Positions 27,247 to 36,532 are shown, counted from the stretch's first letter. The stretch is DNA of 64,000 nt from DASPMP01 sp035248725 (GCA_035248725.1 DATFHG010000080.1:6212-70211), one strand, 5' to 3'. The notes: generated by a model not told the origin, from the letters alone. Made by a program: numbers and translations.

Positions 27247-27758
27247 GAAGCATCTCCCGATCCGCCGACGCGCGCACGGAGGGCCTCTGCCTCGAACTCG
27301 GTCTCGGCCACGATCACCACGCTCTGAGGATATGGGGCGCGGCGCATGTGCTCCGTGAGCACGGACACCATGACGTCGGCGCTGTCCTCGATATCGAGGT
27401 TGCCGGCGCCAAGCCCGAACGGTGCGATCGCAACGTCGCGAACCTGAAAGGCGACCGCGCGCTGCAATGCGCTGAGCAACGCCAGGCGCACCGACGCGCG
27501 TGTCACCGGTTCGTCGTCGCTCGACACGACGCCGTGAATGAACAGCGCCGTCGGCAATGCGCCGGCGTTGGTCACGACGGCCGAGCCCACCGGCATCGGG
27601 TCCGCGACACGTACGCTGTCGACGAAGGCCGGACCCGCGGCCTGCTCGAGGCGACGCATGACCGGCGTGGTTGCGCCCAGGCGCGCGTTCACGGGACGCA
27701 CGATGGCTTCGCCCTCGTAGAACGCGAGATCGTCGACCCGTACGTCGATGGTGCCCAT
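27243..27758 (-). CDS. Degenerate macro-domain protein
   Basis: 171 residues from ATG 27758 (MGTIDVRVDDLAFYEGEAIV). The fold pattern of an ADP-ribose-binding macro domain is visible: a first strand, VRPVNARLGATTPVMRRLEQAAG, a VGSAVVTNAGALPTALFIHGVV strand-turn, and a final VRDVAIAPFGLGAGNLD. The canonical NAAN and GGGV ligand loops are altered (RPVNARLG, no Gly triplet), so binding or catalysis may differ or be lost. A start at 27812 would overlap cutA by 37 bases and is less likely. Confidence 0.65.
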   Translation of the reverse strand: MGTIDVRVDDLAFYEGEAIVRPVNARLGATTPVMRRLEQAAGPAFVDSVRVADPMPVGSAVVTNAGALPTALFIHGVVSSDDEPVTRASVRLALLSALQRAVAFQVRDVAIAPFGLGAGNLDIEDSADVMVSVLTEHMRRAPYPQSVVIVAETEFEAEALRARVGGSGDAS

Positions 27759-27775
27759 CGATGGCTGCGCGCGCG

Positions 27776-28111
27776 TCACGTCAGCGAGAGCGACGTCTCG
27801 GTATTGATCCACTCGAGGTATTTCTCGAGACCGGTGTCCACCGACAGGACCAGCAGCTCAGGCACCTTATAAGGATGCAGCTCCTGGAACGCCGCGCGCA
27901 TCGGTTCGATGCGGGCCGATCGGGACTTCAGGAGCACGACAACCTCCTGCTCGTCGGCGATCTTGCCCTCCCACCGATACAACGAGCGCGATCGCGGCAA
28001 CAGTGTCCCGCACGCGATGAGTCGTCGATCCAGCAGCTGGCGAACGAGCGTCACGGCCTCGTCCTCGTTCGCGACGGTGGTGAGGACGACTACGGCGTCC
28101 GTATGCGGCAT
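27776..28111 (-). CDS. cutA: CutA1-like protein
   Basis: 111 residues, standard size. Family features: VVVLTTVANEDEAVTLVRQLLDRRLIACGTLLP, SLYRWEGKIADEQEVVVLLKSR and HPYKVPELLVLSVDTGLEKYLEWI. It forms a ferredoxin-like trimer; a link to divalent-metal tolerance is reported for the family but the molecular role is debated. First gene of the minus-strand operon leading to the ABC exporter, divergent from uvrA. Confidence 0.93.
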   Translation of the reverse strand: MPHTDAVVVLTTVANEDEAVTLVRQLLDRRLIACGTLLPRSRSLYRWEGKIADEQEVVVLLKSRSARIEPMRAAFQELHPYKVPELLVLSVDTGLEKYLEWINTETSLSLT

Positions 28112-28166
28112 CCGGCGTCGATGGGGCTACGGGTGACGGAGCTGGCAGCGCGGCAAGCCAGGTGGG

Positions 28167-28189
28167 AACAAGCAATATAGCGGCTTGTT
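28167..28189. promoter_or_regulatory. Palindrome between cutA and uvrA
   Basis: AACAAGC (28167-28173) and GCTTGTT (28183-28189) form a perfect 7-bp inverted repeat around the AT-rich spacer AATATAGCG. It sits 33 bp upstream of the uvrA ATG and 55 bp upstream of cutA, the only notable structure in the 111-bp divergent gap. It could be an operator (uvrA is commonly damage-regulated), but it does not match the known LexA boxes of Gram-positive bacteria or proteobacteria. Confidence 0.4.
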
Positions 28190-28222
28190 TCAGCCCTATC
28201 CCCCGTCCAGCTTACCCAGGCT

Positions 28223-31036
28223 ATGGCGGAAGAAGCGCTGCGGATCCGGGGCGCCCGGGAGCACAACCTCAAGAACATCGACGTAGCCATCCCGCGCGAT
28301 CGCCTGACGGTGATCACCGGTCTGTCCGGTTCAGGGAAATCGTCACTCGCGTTCGACACCATCTACGCGGAAGGCCAACGACGGTACGTGGAATCGCTCT
28401 CCGCGTACGCGCGGCAGTTCCTCGGCCTCATGGAGAAGCCGGACGTCGATCTCATCGAGGGCCTGTCGCCCGCGATCTCCATCGAGCAGAAGACCGCGGG
28501 GCACAATCCGCGTTCCACCGTCGGCACGGTCACGGAGATCTACGACTATCTGCGCCTGCTCTACGCGCGCGCCGGAACGCCGCACTGTCCCAACTGCGGG
28601 CGTCCCGTGCAACGCCAGAGTGCCGCGCAGATCGCCGAGATCGTGCTCGCGTGGGAGCCGGGCACGCGCATCGAGGTGCGCGCCCCGCTCGTGCAGCAGC
28701 GCAAAGGCGAGTTTCGCGATCTCTTCGAATCCGCTCGCAAGCAGGGGTTCATCCGCGCGTACGTCGACGGCGAGCTGATCGAGGTCGCCAACCCCCCGAA
28801 GCTGAACCGGCGGCAGAACCATTCGGTCTCGGTTGTGGTCGATCGTCTGACGGTTCGTGCGGAGGACCGCGCGCGACTCGTCGACTCCATCGAGACGGCG
28901 GTGAAAGCCGCCGACGGACTCGTCGAAGTCTCCAACGCGGAATCCGGTGCCGTCGAGCTGTTCTCGGAGAAGTACGGATGCCCCGTCTGCGGAATCTCGC
29001 TTCCGGAGCTCGAGCCCAGGCACTTTTCGTTCAACTCGCCCTTCGGTGCCTGCCCCGCGTGCGGCGGCCTCGGAACGAGACGCCGCGTCAGCGAGCAGCT
29101 CATCCTCGGCGATTCCCGAATCTCGCTGCTGGAGGGCGTGGTCATCCCCTGGGGCGAGCCGCAGGGTTATCTGCGGAAAGTTGTTCTTCCCGCGCTCGCC
29201 CGTCAGTTCAAGTTCGACTTGAATACCGCCTGGGGCGATCTGTCGGCGTCGGTGCGCGCCAAGATTCTGAACGGGGACGCGGAGCACAACTGGGAAGGCG
29301 TGCTCGCCAACATCGAGCGCCGTTACACCGAGAGCTCGTCGGACATGGTGCGGATGGAGCTCGAGGAGTACATGATCGCCGTTCCCTGCGATCTGTGCGG
29401 AGGCAAGCGGCTCAAGGCGGAGGCGCTCGCCGTGACCATCGCCGATCGCAACATCGGTGAACTGGTCGAGCTGCCGGTCAACGACGCACTCGATTTCTTC
29501 AAGAAGGTGCCGGTGCGTGGCGATGGACGGCCGGGGCTCGACCGCGAGATCGCGGGGCCGATCCTCAAGGAAGTTCGCGAACGGCTGCAGTTTCTCGTCG
29601 ACGTCGGCCTCGAGTACCTGACGCTCGGGCGCGCCGCCGAGTCGCTGAGCGGCGGTGAAGCGCAGCGCATCCGGCTGGCGACGCAGATCGGCTCGCGCCT
29701 CGTCGGCGTGCTGTACATTCTCGACGAGCCGTCCATCGGCCTGCATCAACGCGACAATGCGCGGCTGCTCGCGACACTCGAACAGCTGCGCGACCTCGGG
29801 AACACGGTGATCGTCGTGGAGCACGACGAAGAGACCATTCGCGCCGCGGACTACGTGATCGACCTCGGCCCAGGCGCGGGCAAACACGGCGGCCACGTCA
29901 TCGCGGAAGGCAACCTGCCCGAGATCGTCGCCAACAAGCGCTCGATGACGGGGCGATATCTGTCCGGCGAGAAGGAAGTCGCGATCCCGTCGTCGAGACG
30001 ATCGTGGGACAAGCGCCGCGCGTTGCGGGTCGAGGGCGCGCGGGAGCACAACCTGCGCAACCTCACGGTGGAGGTTCCACTCGGCGTCTTCTGCGCGGTC
30101 ACCGGTGTGTCCGGGTCCGGAAAGTCCACGCTCATCGAGGACATCCTGCACCGCTCGCTCGCCCGCCACTTCTACCGCGCACGCGTGATACCCGGCGCGC
30201 ACGATCGGATCACCGGCTTCGATTACATCGACAAGGTCATCGACATCGACCAGAGCCCGATCGGACGAACGCCGCGGTCCAACCCGGCCACGTACACCGG
30301 ACTCTTCACGCCCATTCGCGAGCTGTTCGCCGAGCTGCCCGATGCGAAGATCCGCGGCTATGGACCCGGGCGCTTCTCCTTCAACGTGAAGGGCGGACGC
30401 TGCGAAGCGTGTCAGGGCGACGGCCTGGTGAAGATCGAGATGCACTTCCTGCCGGACGTCTACGTGCCGTGCGAGGTGTGCAAGGGCAAGCGGTACAACC
30501 GTGAAACCCTCGAGGTCCGCTTTCGCGGCATGAACATCAGCGAAGTGCTCGACATGACCGTCGAGGATGCGCTGGCCTTCTTCGAGAACCAACCGCGCAT
30601 TCGGCAGAAGCTCGAGACGCTCAACGACGTCGGGCTCGGCTACATCCATCTCGGGCAGAGCGCGACGACGCTGTCCGGCGGCGAGGCGCAGCGCGTGAAG
30701 CTCGCGACGGAGCTCTCGAAGCGCGACACCGGACGAACGTTCTATATCCTGGACGAGCCGACGACCGGACTGCACTTCGAGGACGTGCGCCTGCTGCTCG
30801 ATGTGCTCCACCGTCTGGTCGACCGCGGCAACACCGTGCTCGTGATCGAGCACAACCTCGACGTGATCAAGACGGCGGACTGGATCATCGATCTGGGGCC
30901 GGAGGGGGGCAATCGCGGCGGGAGCATCGTCGCGGCAGGCACGCCGGAGGACATCGCACGCGTCGACGCGTCGCACACGGGTCGGTACCTGAAGACGCTG
31001 CTCGCGAAGAAGCAGACGAAGCGCAAGGCTGGCTAG
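28223..31036 (+). CDS. uvrA: UvrABC excinuclease subunit A
   Basis: 937 residues, full length. Two ABC ATPase modules: Walker A TGLSGSGKSSLAFDT near 32-46 and TGVSGSGKSTLIEDI near 630; signatures LSGGEAQRIRLATQIG and LSGGEAQRVKLATELS; Walker B segments ending LDEPSIGLHQRD and LDEPTTGLHFED. Zinc-binding pairs: CPNCG, CPVCG...CPACGG and CEACQ...CEVCKG. It recognises DNA lesions and loads UvrB for nucleotide excision repair. ATG at 28223. A very long antisense open frame over this gene is a codon-bias artefact. Confidence 0.98.
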   Translation: MAEEALRIRGAREHNLKNIDVAIPRDRLTVITGLSGSGKSSLAFDTIYAEGQRRYVESLSAYARQFLGLMEKPDVDLIEGLSPAISIEQKTAGHNPRSTVGTVTEIYDYLRLLYARAGTPHCPNCGRPVQRQSAAQIAEIVLAWEPGTRIEVRAPLVQQRKGEFRDLFESARKQGFIRAYVDGELIEVANPPKLNRRQNHSVSVVVDRLTVRAEDRARLVDSIETAVKAADGLVEVSNAESGAVELFSEKYGCPVCGISLPELEPRHFSFNSPFGACPACGGLGTRRRVSEQLILGDSRISLLEGVVIPWGEPQGYLRKVVLPALARQFKFDLNTAWGDLSASVRAKILNGDAEHNWEGVLANIERRYTESSSDMVRMELEEYMIAVPCDLCGGKRLKAEALAVTIADRNIGELVELPVNDALDFFKKVPVRGDGRPGLDREIAGPILKEVRERLQFLVDVGLEYLTLGRAAESLSGGEAQRIRLATQIGSRLVGVLYILDEPSIGLHQRDNARLLATLEQLRDLGNTVIVVEHDEETIRAADYVIDLGPGAGKHGGHVIAEGNLPEIVANKRSMTGRYLSGEKEVAIPSSRRSWDKRRALRVEGAREHNLRNLTVEVPLGVFCAVTGVSGSGKSTLIEDILHRSLARHFYRARVIPGAHDRITGFDYIDKVIDIDQSPIGRTPRSNPATYTGLFTPIRELFAELPDAKIRGYGPGRFSFNVKGGRCEACQGDGLVKIEMHFLPDVYVPCEVCKGKRYNRETLEVRFRGMNISEVLDMTVEDALAFFENQPRIRQKLETLNDVGLGYIHLGQSATTLSGGEAQRVKLATELSKRDTGRTFYILDEPTTGLHFEDVRLLLDVLHRLVDRGNTVLVIEHNLDVIKTADWIIDLGPEGGNRGGSIVAAGTPEDIARVDASHTGRYLKTLLAKKQTKRKAG

Positions 31037-31045
31037 CTTTCGAGC

Positions 31046-31720
31046 ATGGTTTCGCTGCTGGACATCATCGGCCCGGTCATGGTGGGGCCGAGCTCGTCGC
31101 ACACCGCCGGTGCGTGCCGGCTCGGCTTGATCGCGCGCTGCCTCGCCGGCGGGACGCCGCAGAAAGCGCTCGTCGAGTTGCACGGCTCGTTCGCGCGCAC
31201 CGGTGAAGGGCACGGCACCGACAAAGCCATCGTGGCGGGGATGATGGGCTTCCGCCCCGACGACGAACGCATTCGCACGGCGCTCGAGATCGCCGAGCGT
31301 GAAGGATTGCGGTACACCTTCGAGAAGACGAAGCTCGGCGACGAGGAGCGCATGCATCCGAACAGCGTGCGCATCACGGCGGAGCGCGGCGCGAGCACGG
31401 TCGTGATGCTGGGAGCGTCGCTCGGAGCCGGTCGGATTCTCGTCAGCGAGATCGACGGCTTTCCCGTCGAGCTGCATGGGTCATATCACGCCATCGTGCT
31501 CGTCGCCGAAGACATCCGGGGGTCGATCGCCCGCATCGCCGGCATCCTCGCCGACCAGGGCGTGAACATCGCGACGCTCCGCCTCACGCGAAAAGAGCGC
31601 GGCGGCGACGCCTTCATGGTCATCGAGCTCGACGAGGAACCCGGCGCAACGTCGCTGGACGACATCCGCGCGCTTCCGTGGGTGCGCTGGGCGTATCGCG
31701 TCGACAAGGTGAGCGCCTAG
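31046..31720 (+). CDS. sdaAB: L-serine dehydratase, iron-sulfur type, beta subunit
   Basis: 224 residues. N-terminal serine-binding motif GPSSSHTAGACRLG and LHGSFARTGEGHGTDKA; C-terminal ACT domain (about 148-222: HAIVLVAEDIRGSIARIAGILA). With the alpha subunit it deaminates L-serine to pyruvate and ammonia; the ACT domain suggests allosteric control by amino acids. It lies 9 bases after uvrA and abuts the alpha subunit gene. Confidence 0.95.
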   Translation: MVSLLDIIGPVMVGPSSSHTAGACRLGLIARCLAGGTPQKALVELHGSFARTGEGHGTDKAIVAGMMGFRPDDERIRTALEIAEREGLRYTFEKTKLGDEERMHPNSVRITAERGASTVVMLGASLGAGRILVSEIDGFPVELHGSYHAIVLVAEDIRGSIARIAGILADQGVNIATLRLTRKERGGDAFMVIELDEEPGATSLDDIRALPWVRWAYRVDKVSA

Positions 31721-32611
31721 GTGTATCGCTCCCTGCGCGACGCCATTCGGGACGCGGAGGCGCGCAGCATGACGCTGGCGACGCTCGCGCTCGAGACCGA
31801 AGCGCGGGATCAGGGGCGGCCGGTCGGAGAGATTCGTGCCGCACTCGCGCGCGCGCTCGAGGTGATGCGCGGAGCCATCGCGCAGGGTCTCACGGGCGAG
31901 CACAAATCCGCGTCCGGGCTCGTCGGCGGGGACGCGGCGAAACTGCGAACCGGTCCCCCCGGACCGCTCGCCGACACGCTCTTCCGGGACGTGCTCGCGC
32001 GCGCACTCGCCGTCCAGGAGATCAACGCGGCGATGGGCGTCATCGTCGCGGCGCCGACGGCGGGCGGCGCCGGCGTGCTGCCCGCGGTGCTCACGGGCAT
32101 CGCGGACGCACGAACGCTGGGTGACGACGCACTGGTCGACGCGCTCGCGACCGCGGGTCTCATCGGCGCGATCATCGCCGACCGCGCGTCACTCTCCGGC
32201 GCTGAAGGCGGGTGTCAGGCGGAGACCGGTGCAGCGGCGGCCATGGCTGCCGGCGCCGCAACCGAGATGCTGGGTGGCACGCCGGCGCAGGTGGGCCATG
32301 CCACCGCGCTCGCGCAGCAGGGAACCCTCGGTCTGGTGTGCGATCCGCTTGGCGGACTGGTGGAGTTGCCCTGCGTCTTTCGCAACGCGACAGGTGCCGC
32401 CATTGCGCTCGCCGCGGTCGAGATGGCGCTCGCCGGCATCAGCTTCGCCATTCCCGCGGATGAAGTGATCGATACCATGGGCGACATCGGCCGCGAGATG
32501 GACGTGCGGTACCGCGAGACCGCGGGCGGCGGTCTGGCCGCCACACCCACCGGTCGGCGGCTGGCGAAAGAGCGTCTGGTGCAGATCAAACGGAGCGGTG
32601 GACGCCCGTGA
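31721..32611 (+). CDS. sdaAA: L-serine dehydratase, iron-sulfur type, alpha subunit
   Basis: 296 residues. Catalytic subunit carrying the 4Fe-4S ligands: Cys in SGAEGGCQAETGAAAAMAAG, and the pair in LVCDPLGGLVELPCVFRNATG. The glycine-rich VIVAAPTAGGAGVLPAVL segment is typical of the family. GTG start at 31721 directly after the sdaAB stop. The separate alpha and beta chains match the Bacillus/Clostridium-type enzyme. Confidence 0.95.
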   Translation: MYRSLRDAIRDAEARSMTLATLALETEARDQGRPVGEIRAALARALEVMRGAIAQGLTGEHKSASGLVGGDAAKLRTGPPGPLADTLFRDVLARALAVQEINAAMGVIVAAPTAGGAGVLPAVLTGIADARTLGDDALVDALATAGLIGAIIADRASLSGAEGGCQAETGAAAAMAAGAATEMLGGTPAQVGHATALAQQGTLGLVCDPLGGLVELPCVFRNATGAAIALAAVEMALAGISFAIPADEVIDTMGDIGREMDVRYRETAGGGLAATPTGRRLAKERLVQIKRSGGRP

Positions 32612-32692
32612 CCGCCGGGCCTACCTTCTGGGTGAAACGTCCGTCGCGAGAAATCGTAGGTCTGTCATAAGACGCAACGCCGGGCCGACCAC

Positions 32693-33103
32693 ATGGTTAA
32701 CAAGGAAGACATCGAGGGATTTCTCGACCGCCTGAGCGCGGAGGGCGCTTCATATAAGGAAGTGGAACCCGGGCTCTGGGTCGTCAAACCCGGTGGCGCG
32801 CTCGATTTCGACGTGGTCGTCCATTTCTCACCGCCGGTCGTAGTGCTGCGCGTCAAGGTCATGGAGCTTCCCAGGGATCGGACCGCGCTCGCGGAACTCA
32901 GCCGTCGGCTCCTCGAGCTCAATGCGAGCGACCTGGTACACGGGTCGTATGGCATCGAGCAGAACTCCAACTCCATCGTGATGACCGAGGCGCTGGAGCT
33001 CGCGCACCTCGACTTCGAGGAATTTCTGGCCGCGTACGAGAGCATCACTCTCGCGCTGGCGTCGCATCTGCGCGAGATCGGCTCCTATCGTGCGGGGAAG
33101 TAG
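32693..33103 (+). CDS. YbjN/CesT-Tir-like small protein
   Basis: 136 residues, cytoplasmic, no signal peptide. The pattern MVNKEDIEGFLDRL...GLWVVKPGGALDFDVVVHFSPPVVVLRVKVM...LLELNASDLVHGSYGIEQNSNSIVMTEALELAHLDFEEFLAAY (given in pieces) is that of YbjN or CesT/Tir-like folds: helix, five-strand sheet, two helices. These act as chaperone-like or sensory modules. Three bases upstream of the PspA gene, so an envelope-stress role is plausible. Confidence 0.65.
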   Translation: MVNKEDIEGFLDRLSAEGASYKEVEPGLWVVKPGGALDFDVVVHFSPPVVVLRVKVMELPRDRTALAELSRRLLELNASDLVHGSYGIEQNSNSIVMTEALELAHLDFEEFLAAYESITLALASHLREIGSYRAGK

Positions 33104-33106
33104 ACC

Positions 33107-33889
33107 ATGGGCCTCTTCGACAGACTCTCCCAGCTCCTGCGCTCGAACATCAACGATCTGATCTCGCGGGCTGAAGACCCCGAGAAGATGTTGAATCAGA
33201 TCCTGGTCGACATGCGCGGCCAGCTCGTGAAGGCGAAGCAGCAGGTCGCCGCCGCCATCGCCGACGAGAAGCGCCTGCGCGACCAGGCGGACGCCGAATT
33301 CAAGCAGGCAGGCGAGTGGGAGCAGCGTGCAATGCTCGCCGTGAAGGAAGGCAGAGACGATCTCGCCAAGCAGGCGCTAGTCCGGCAAAGCGAGCACGCC
33401 TCGCACGGCGCACAGCTGGAGCAGACGTGGGAAGCGCACCGCCTCGAAACCGAAAAGCTCAAGGCGTCGCTCCGCGATCTCAACGACAAGATCGAAGAAG
33501 CCAAGCGCAAGAAGAATCTCCTCATCGCGCGCCAGCGCCGGGCGCAGGCGCAGCAGCGCATCCACGAGACGATGTCCTCGCTCTCCGAAAAATCGGCGTT
33601 CGAGGCGTTCGCCCGCATGGAGGAGCGCATCGAGCAGAACGAGCGCACACTCAAGGCGTCCGTCGAGATCGAAGAGGAGTTCACGGGCGACCGGCTGCAG
33701 CAGGATTTCAAGCAGCTGGAAAAAAGCGCCGGTACCGTCGCCGTCGACGACCGACTGCTCGCGCTCAAGCAGAAGATGGGCGTGCTACCCGCGGGCTCGC
33801 AGACGCGCGGCCAGATCGGCGCGGGGAAGCGTGACGCCGAGACCGTGAGCGCCGAAATCGAGGACGCCGAAGAGAAGAAGACGCGTTGA
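33107..33889 (+). CDS. PspA/IM30-family membrane-stress protein
   Basis: 260 residues. N-terminal amphipathic helix MGLFDRLSQLLRSNINDLIS followed by EDPEKMLNQIL, the family hallmark, then a long coiled coil to about residue 215 and a short charged tail. PspA/Vipp1 proteins are ESCRT-III relatives that assemble on damaged inner membrane. It overlaps the permease gene by 4 bases and follows the YbjN-like gene. No PspF-type regulator is present nearby. Confidence 0.92.
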   Translation: MGLFDRLSQLLRSNINDLISRAEDPEKMLNQILVDMRGQLVKAKQQVAAAIADEKRLRDQADAEFKQAGEWEQRAMLAVKEGRDDLAKQALVRQSEHASHGAQLEQTWEAHRLETEKLKASLRDLNDKIEEAKRKKNLLIARQRRAQAQQRIHETMSSLSEKSAFEAFARMEERIEQNERTLKASVEIEEEFTGDRLQQDFKQLEKSAGTVAVDDRLLALKQKMGVLPAGSQTRGQIGAGKRDAETVSAEIEDAEEKKTR

Positions 33890-35085
33890 TCGCTGAGACG
33901 CTGCGGCGCGTCCGATTCGCGCCGATCCTGACCGCGACGGTCCTGACGATCCTGCTGCTCCTGCTCGTCAAGACCGTCGCGAACGTTCTCGTCCTGCTGT
34001 TCCTCGGGATCCTGATCTCGTTGTACCTCCGCGCGCTCACCGGAGTCATCGAGCGTCGATTCCGGGTGCCGGACCCCTTCGCGTACATCGCCGCGCTCGG
34101 ACTGACCATCGCCGCGGTCGTGCTGCTCCTCTGGGTGCTCGTGCCGCCGGTGATCGAACAGACGCAGCAGCTCTTCACCGTCCTGCCGGATTACATCGCG
34201 GGATGGGAGACGGGCCTCGAGGGATGGATGAAGAAGTATCCGGGGCTCGGCGAGATGGTCGGCGGCCCGGGCGATCACCGCATCCTTCGCGCGATCTACG
34301 ATCGCATCGGCAGCAGCTTCGGCGACGTCGTGCCACGCGCCCTCGGGCTGGTCCACGGCGCGATCAACGTCTTCGCGGTAGGCGTGATGGGTATCTACCT
34401 GTCGCTGCACCCGACCGTGTATCGCGAATGGCTCATCGCGTTGTTCCCGCCGATCCACCGCGATCTCGTGCGCGACGTCCTGGGCGATCTCGATGCGACG
34501 TTGCGCTCATTCATCGTGGCGCAGCTGACGGCGATGGCGTTTCTCGCGTCCATCACCGCCATCGGCCTGTACGCCCTGCGCGTCCCCTTCTGGCTGCCGT
34601 TCGGCGTCTTCACGGGTCTCGTCGCCATCGTGCCCTTCTTCGGGACGCTCGTCTCGACGGCGCTGCCCGCGCTGTTCGTCCTGAACGGTACGGGCATCGG
34701 CAGCTTCAGTCCCGTAGGACACGCCGTCCTCGTGGTGCTGCTCGGCGTCGTCGTCCACCTGATCGAGGGCAACCTCGTGGCGCCGCTGGTCATGTCGCGA
34801 CGCGTGGACCTGCCGCCCGTACTCACGATCATGTCGGTGTTGATCATGGGGCGGCTGCTGGGCGGCATGGGACTCATCGTCGCGGTTCCGACGCTCGCGG
34901 CGCTGATGGTCATCGTGCGGCGTATCCTGATCACGCGCATCTACGAGGGACAGGGCTTCCGGCGGACGACCCGTGAGCGCCCGATGCTCCTCCGCGTGCC
35001 CGCACCCGGCGGCGGTGTGCTGGTTCCGGCAGGTGTGACGCCCGATCCCGTCGCCTTTGCCGAACAGCGGACGCACGCCGCGTAG
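33886..35085 (+). CDS. AI-2E family (PerM/YdiK-like) membrane permease
   Basis: 399 residues, about eight membrane segments. N-terminal pair (about 12-45), a soluble segment (80-160), then the conserved block SFIVAQLTAMAFLASITAIGLYAL, VPFFGTLVSTALPALF and HLIEGNLVAPLVMSRRVDLPPVLT. The LIEGNxxxP motif is diagnostic. Proposed substrates in the family range from autoinducer-2 to Na+/H+. It uses a TTG start at 33886, overlapping the PspA stop. cysS begins one base after its stop. Confidence 0.9.
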   Translation: MIAETLRRVRFAPILTATVLTILLLLLVKTVANVLVLLFLGILISLYLRALTGVIERRFRVPDPFAYIAALGLTIAAVVLLLWVLVPPVIEQTQQLFTVLPDYIAGWETGLEGWMKKYPGLGEMVGGPGDHRILRAIYDRIGSSFGDVVPRALGLVHGAINVFAVGVMGIYLSLHPTVYREWLIALFPPIHRDLVRDVLGDLDATLRSFIVAQLTAMAFLASITAIGLYALRVPFWLPFGVFTGLVAIVPFFGTLVSTALPALFVLNGTGIGSFSPVGHAVLVVLLGVVVHLIEGNLVAPLVMSRRVDLPPVLTIMSVLIMGRLLGGMGLIVAVPTLAALMVIVRRILITRIYEGQGFRRTTRERPMLLRVPAPGGGVLVPAGVTPDPVAFAEQRTHAA

Positions 35086-35086
35086 C

Positions 35087-36532
35087 ATGAGCGCGAGGAG
35101 TGCGGCCCCCGAAGTGCGGCTCTACAACACGCTCACGCGGACGGTCGAAGCCTTCGCACCGGCCGACGGCGCCACGGTGCGCATGTACAGTTGCGGCCCG
35201 ACCGTCTACAACCCGGCGCATCTCGGCAACTTCCGCACGTTCCTGTTCAACGATCTCCTGCGGCGCACGTTTGCGCTCCGCGGGTGGAACGTGCGCCAGG
35301 TGATGAACCTGACCGACGTGGACGACAAGATCATCAAGCGCGCCCACGAGCAGAAGCAGAGTATCTCAGAGATCACGCGCCCCGTGACGGACGTTTTCTT
35401 CGCCGATCGGGATTATCTGCGCATCCAGCCAGCCGAGGTGTATCCCAAGGCCACGGATTACATCCCGCAGATGATCGACCTGGTCCGCAGGCTGATCGAT
35501 CGCAAGGTCGCGTACCTCGCCGACGACGGCTCCGTGTACTTCGCCATCGGGCGGTTTCCGCAGTACGGCCGGCTATCGCGGCTCGACACGCGGGAGGTCA
35601 AGGCCGGCGCCCGGGTCGCGCAGGACGACTACACCAAGGAGCACGCCCAGGACTTCGCTCTGTGGAAAGCAGCCAAGTCGGAGGACGAATCGACCGGGGC
35701 CGCGTGGGATTCGCCCTGGGGGCGGGGCCGGCCCGGCTGGCACCTCGAGTGCTCCGCGATGGCCATGGATCTGCTCGGTGACACGCTCGACCTGCATACG
35801 GGGGGAATCGACCTCGTCTTTCCGCATCATGAGGACGAGATCGCGCAGTCGGAGGCGGCGACGGGAAAGCCTTTTTCGCGCGTCTGGTGCCACGGCGCGT
35901 TCCTGCTGACCGACGGCGCCAAGATGGCGAAGCGCCTCGGGAACGTCTTTACGGTGAAGGAGTTACGCGAGAGGAAGGTGCCAGCGGCTGCCATTCGGCA
36001 CTTCGTTTTCACCACGCACTACCGCAAGGAGCTGAACCTTTCGGACGAGGCGCTGGAGGCGTCGATCGAAGCGGTGCGGCGAATTGGCGAGTTCGCTGAA
36101 CGCCTCGCCTCGGCGCGCGGGGGCACCCCGGATTTGGCGGACGCCGCTGCCTCGGCACAGGAGGCGTTTCGAGCCGCGCTATTCGACGACCTGAATGCTC
36201 CCGAGGGTTTGGCCGCGTTGTTCACCTTCATCAAGGCCGCCAACCGCGAGTTGGATCGGGGCGGCAATGATGCGTCGGCGCTGGAGGCGGCTCGGCAGGC
36301 ATTCCAGACGATGAACGCGATACTGGACGTGGTGCCCGAGGCGGAGAGCGCATCGGCGGAACTGACGTCCTGGGTGGACGAGCGCTTGCGGGCTCGGAAG
36401 GCGGCACGGGAACGTCGGGACTTTGCGGAAGCCGACCGGATCCGCGGCGAGCTGGCGGCTCGCGGCGTGTCGGTGGAGGACGCGGGCGGGGTGACGAAGT
36501 GGAAGCTCGTTCGACCGGTCGGGACGAGCTAA
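35087..36532 (+). CDS. cysS: Cysteinyl-tRNA synthetase
   Basis: 481 residues. Class I synthetase: zinc Cys in YSCGPTVYN, HIGH variant PAHLGNFRT, later zinc ligands in WHLECSAM and HHEDE, and the KMSKS-like loop AKMAKRLGN, where Arg replaces the final Ser. C-terminal anticodon-binding helices include LRARKAARERRDFAEADRIR. The ATG at 35087 gives MSARSAAPEVRLYNT. Last gene of the ybjN-pspA-perM operon. Confidence 0.96.
   Translation: MSARSAAPEVRLYNTLTRTVEAFAPADGATVRMYSCGPTVYNPAHLGNFRTFLFNDLLRRTFALRGWNVRQVMNLTDVDDKIIKRAHEQKQSISEITRPVTDVFFADRDYLRIQPAEVYPKATDYIPQMIDLVRRLIDRKVAYLADDGSVYFAIGRFPQYGRLSRLDTREVKAGARVAQDDYTKEHAQDFALWKAAKSEDESTGAAWDSPWGRGRPGWHLECSAMAMDLLGDTLDLHTGGIDLVFPHHEDEIAQSEAATGKPFSRVWCHGAFLLTDGAKMAKRLGNVFTVKELRERKVPAAAIRHFVFTTHYRKELNLSDEALEASIEAVRRIGEFAERLASARGGTPDLADAAASAQEAFRAALFDDLNAPEGLAALFTFIKAANRELDRGGNDASALEAARQAFQTMNAILDVVPEAESASAELTSWVDERLRARKAARERRDFAEADRIRGELAARGVSVEDAGGVTKWKLVRPVGTS

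Noticed and set aside
28343..31477. A 1044-codon open frame antisense to uvrA
   Set aside because: It mirrors uvrA exactly, is rich in Arg, His, Asp and Glu with no recognisable domain, and arises because GC-rich codon bias removes stops on the opposite strand. uvrA has clear motifs throughout.
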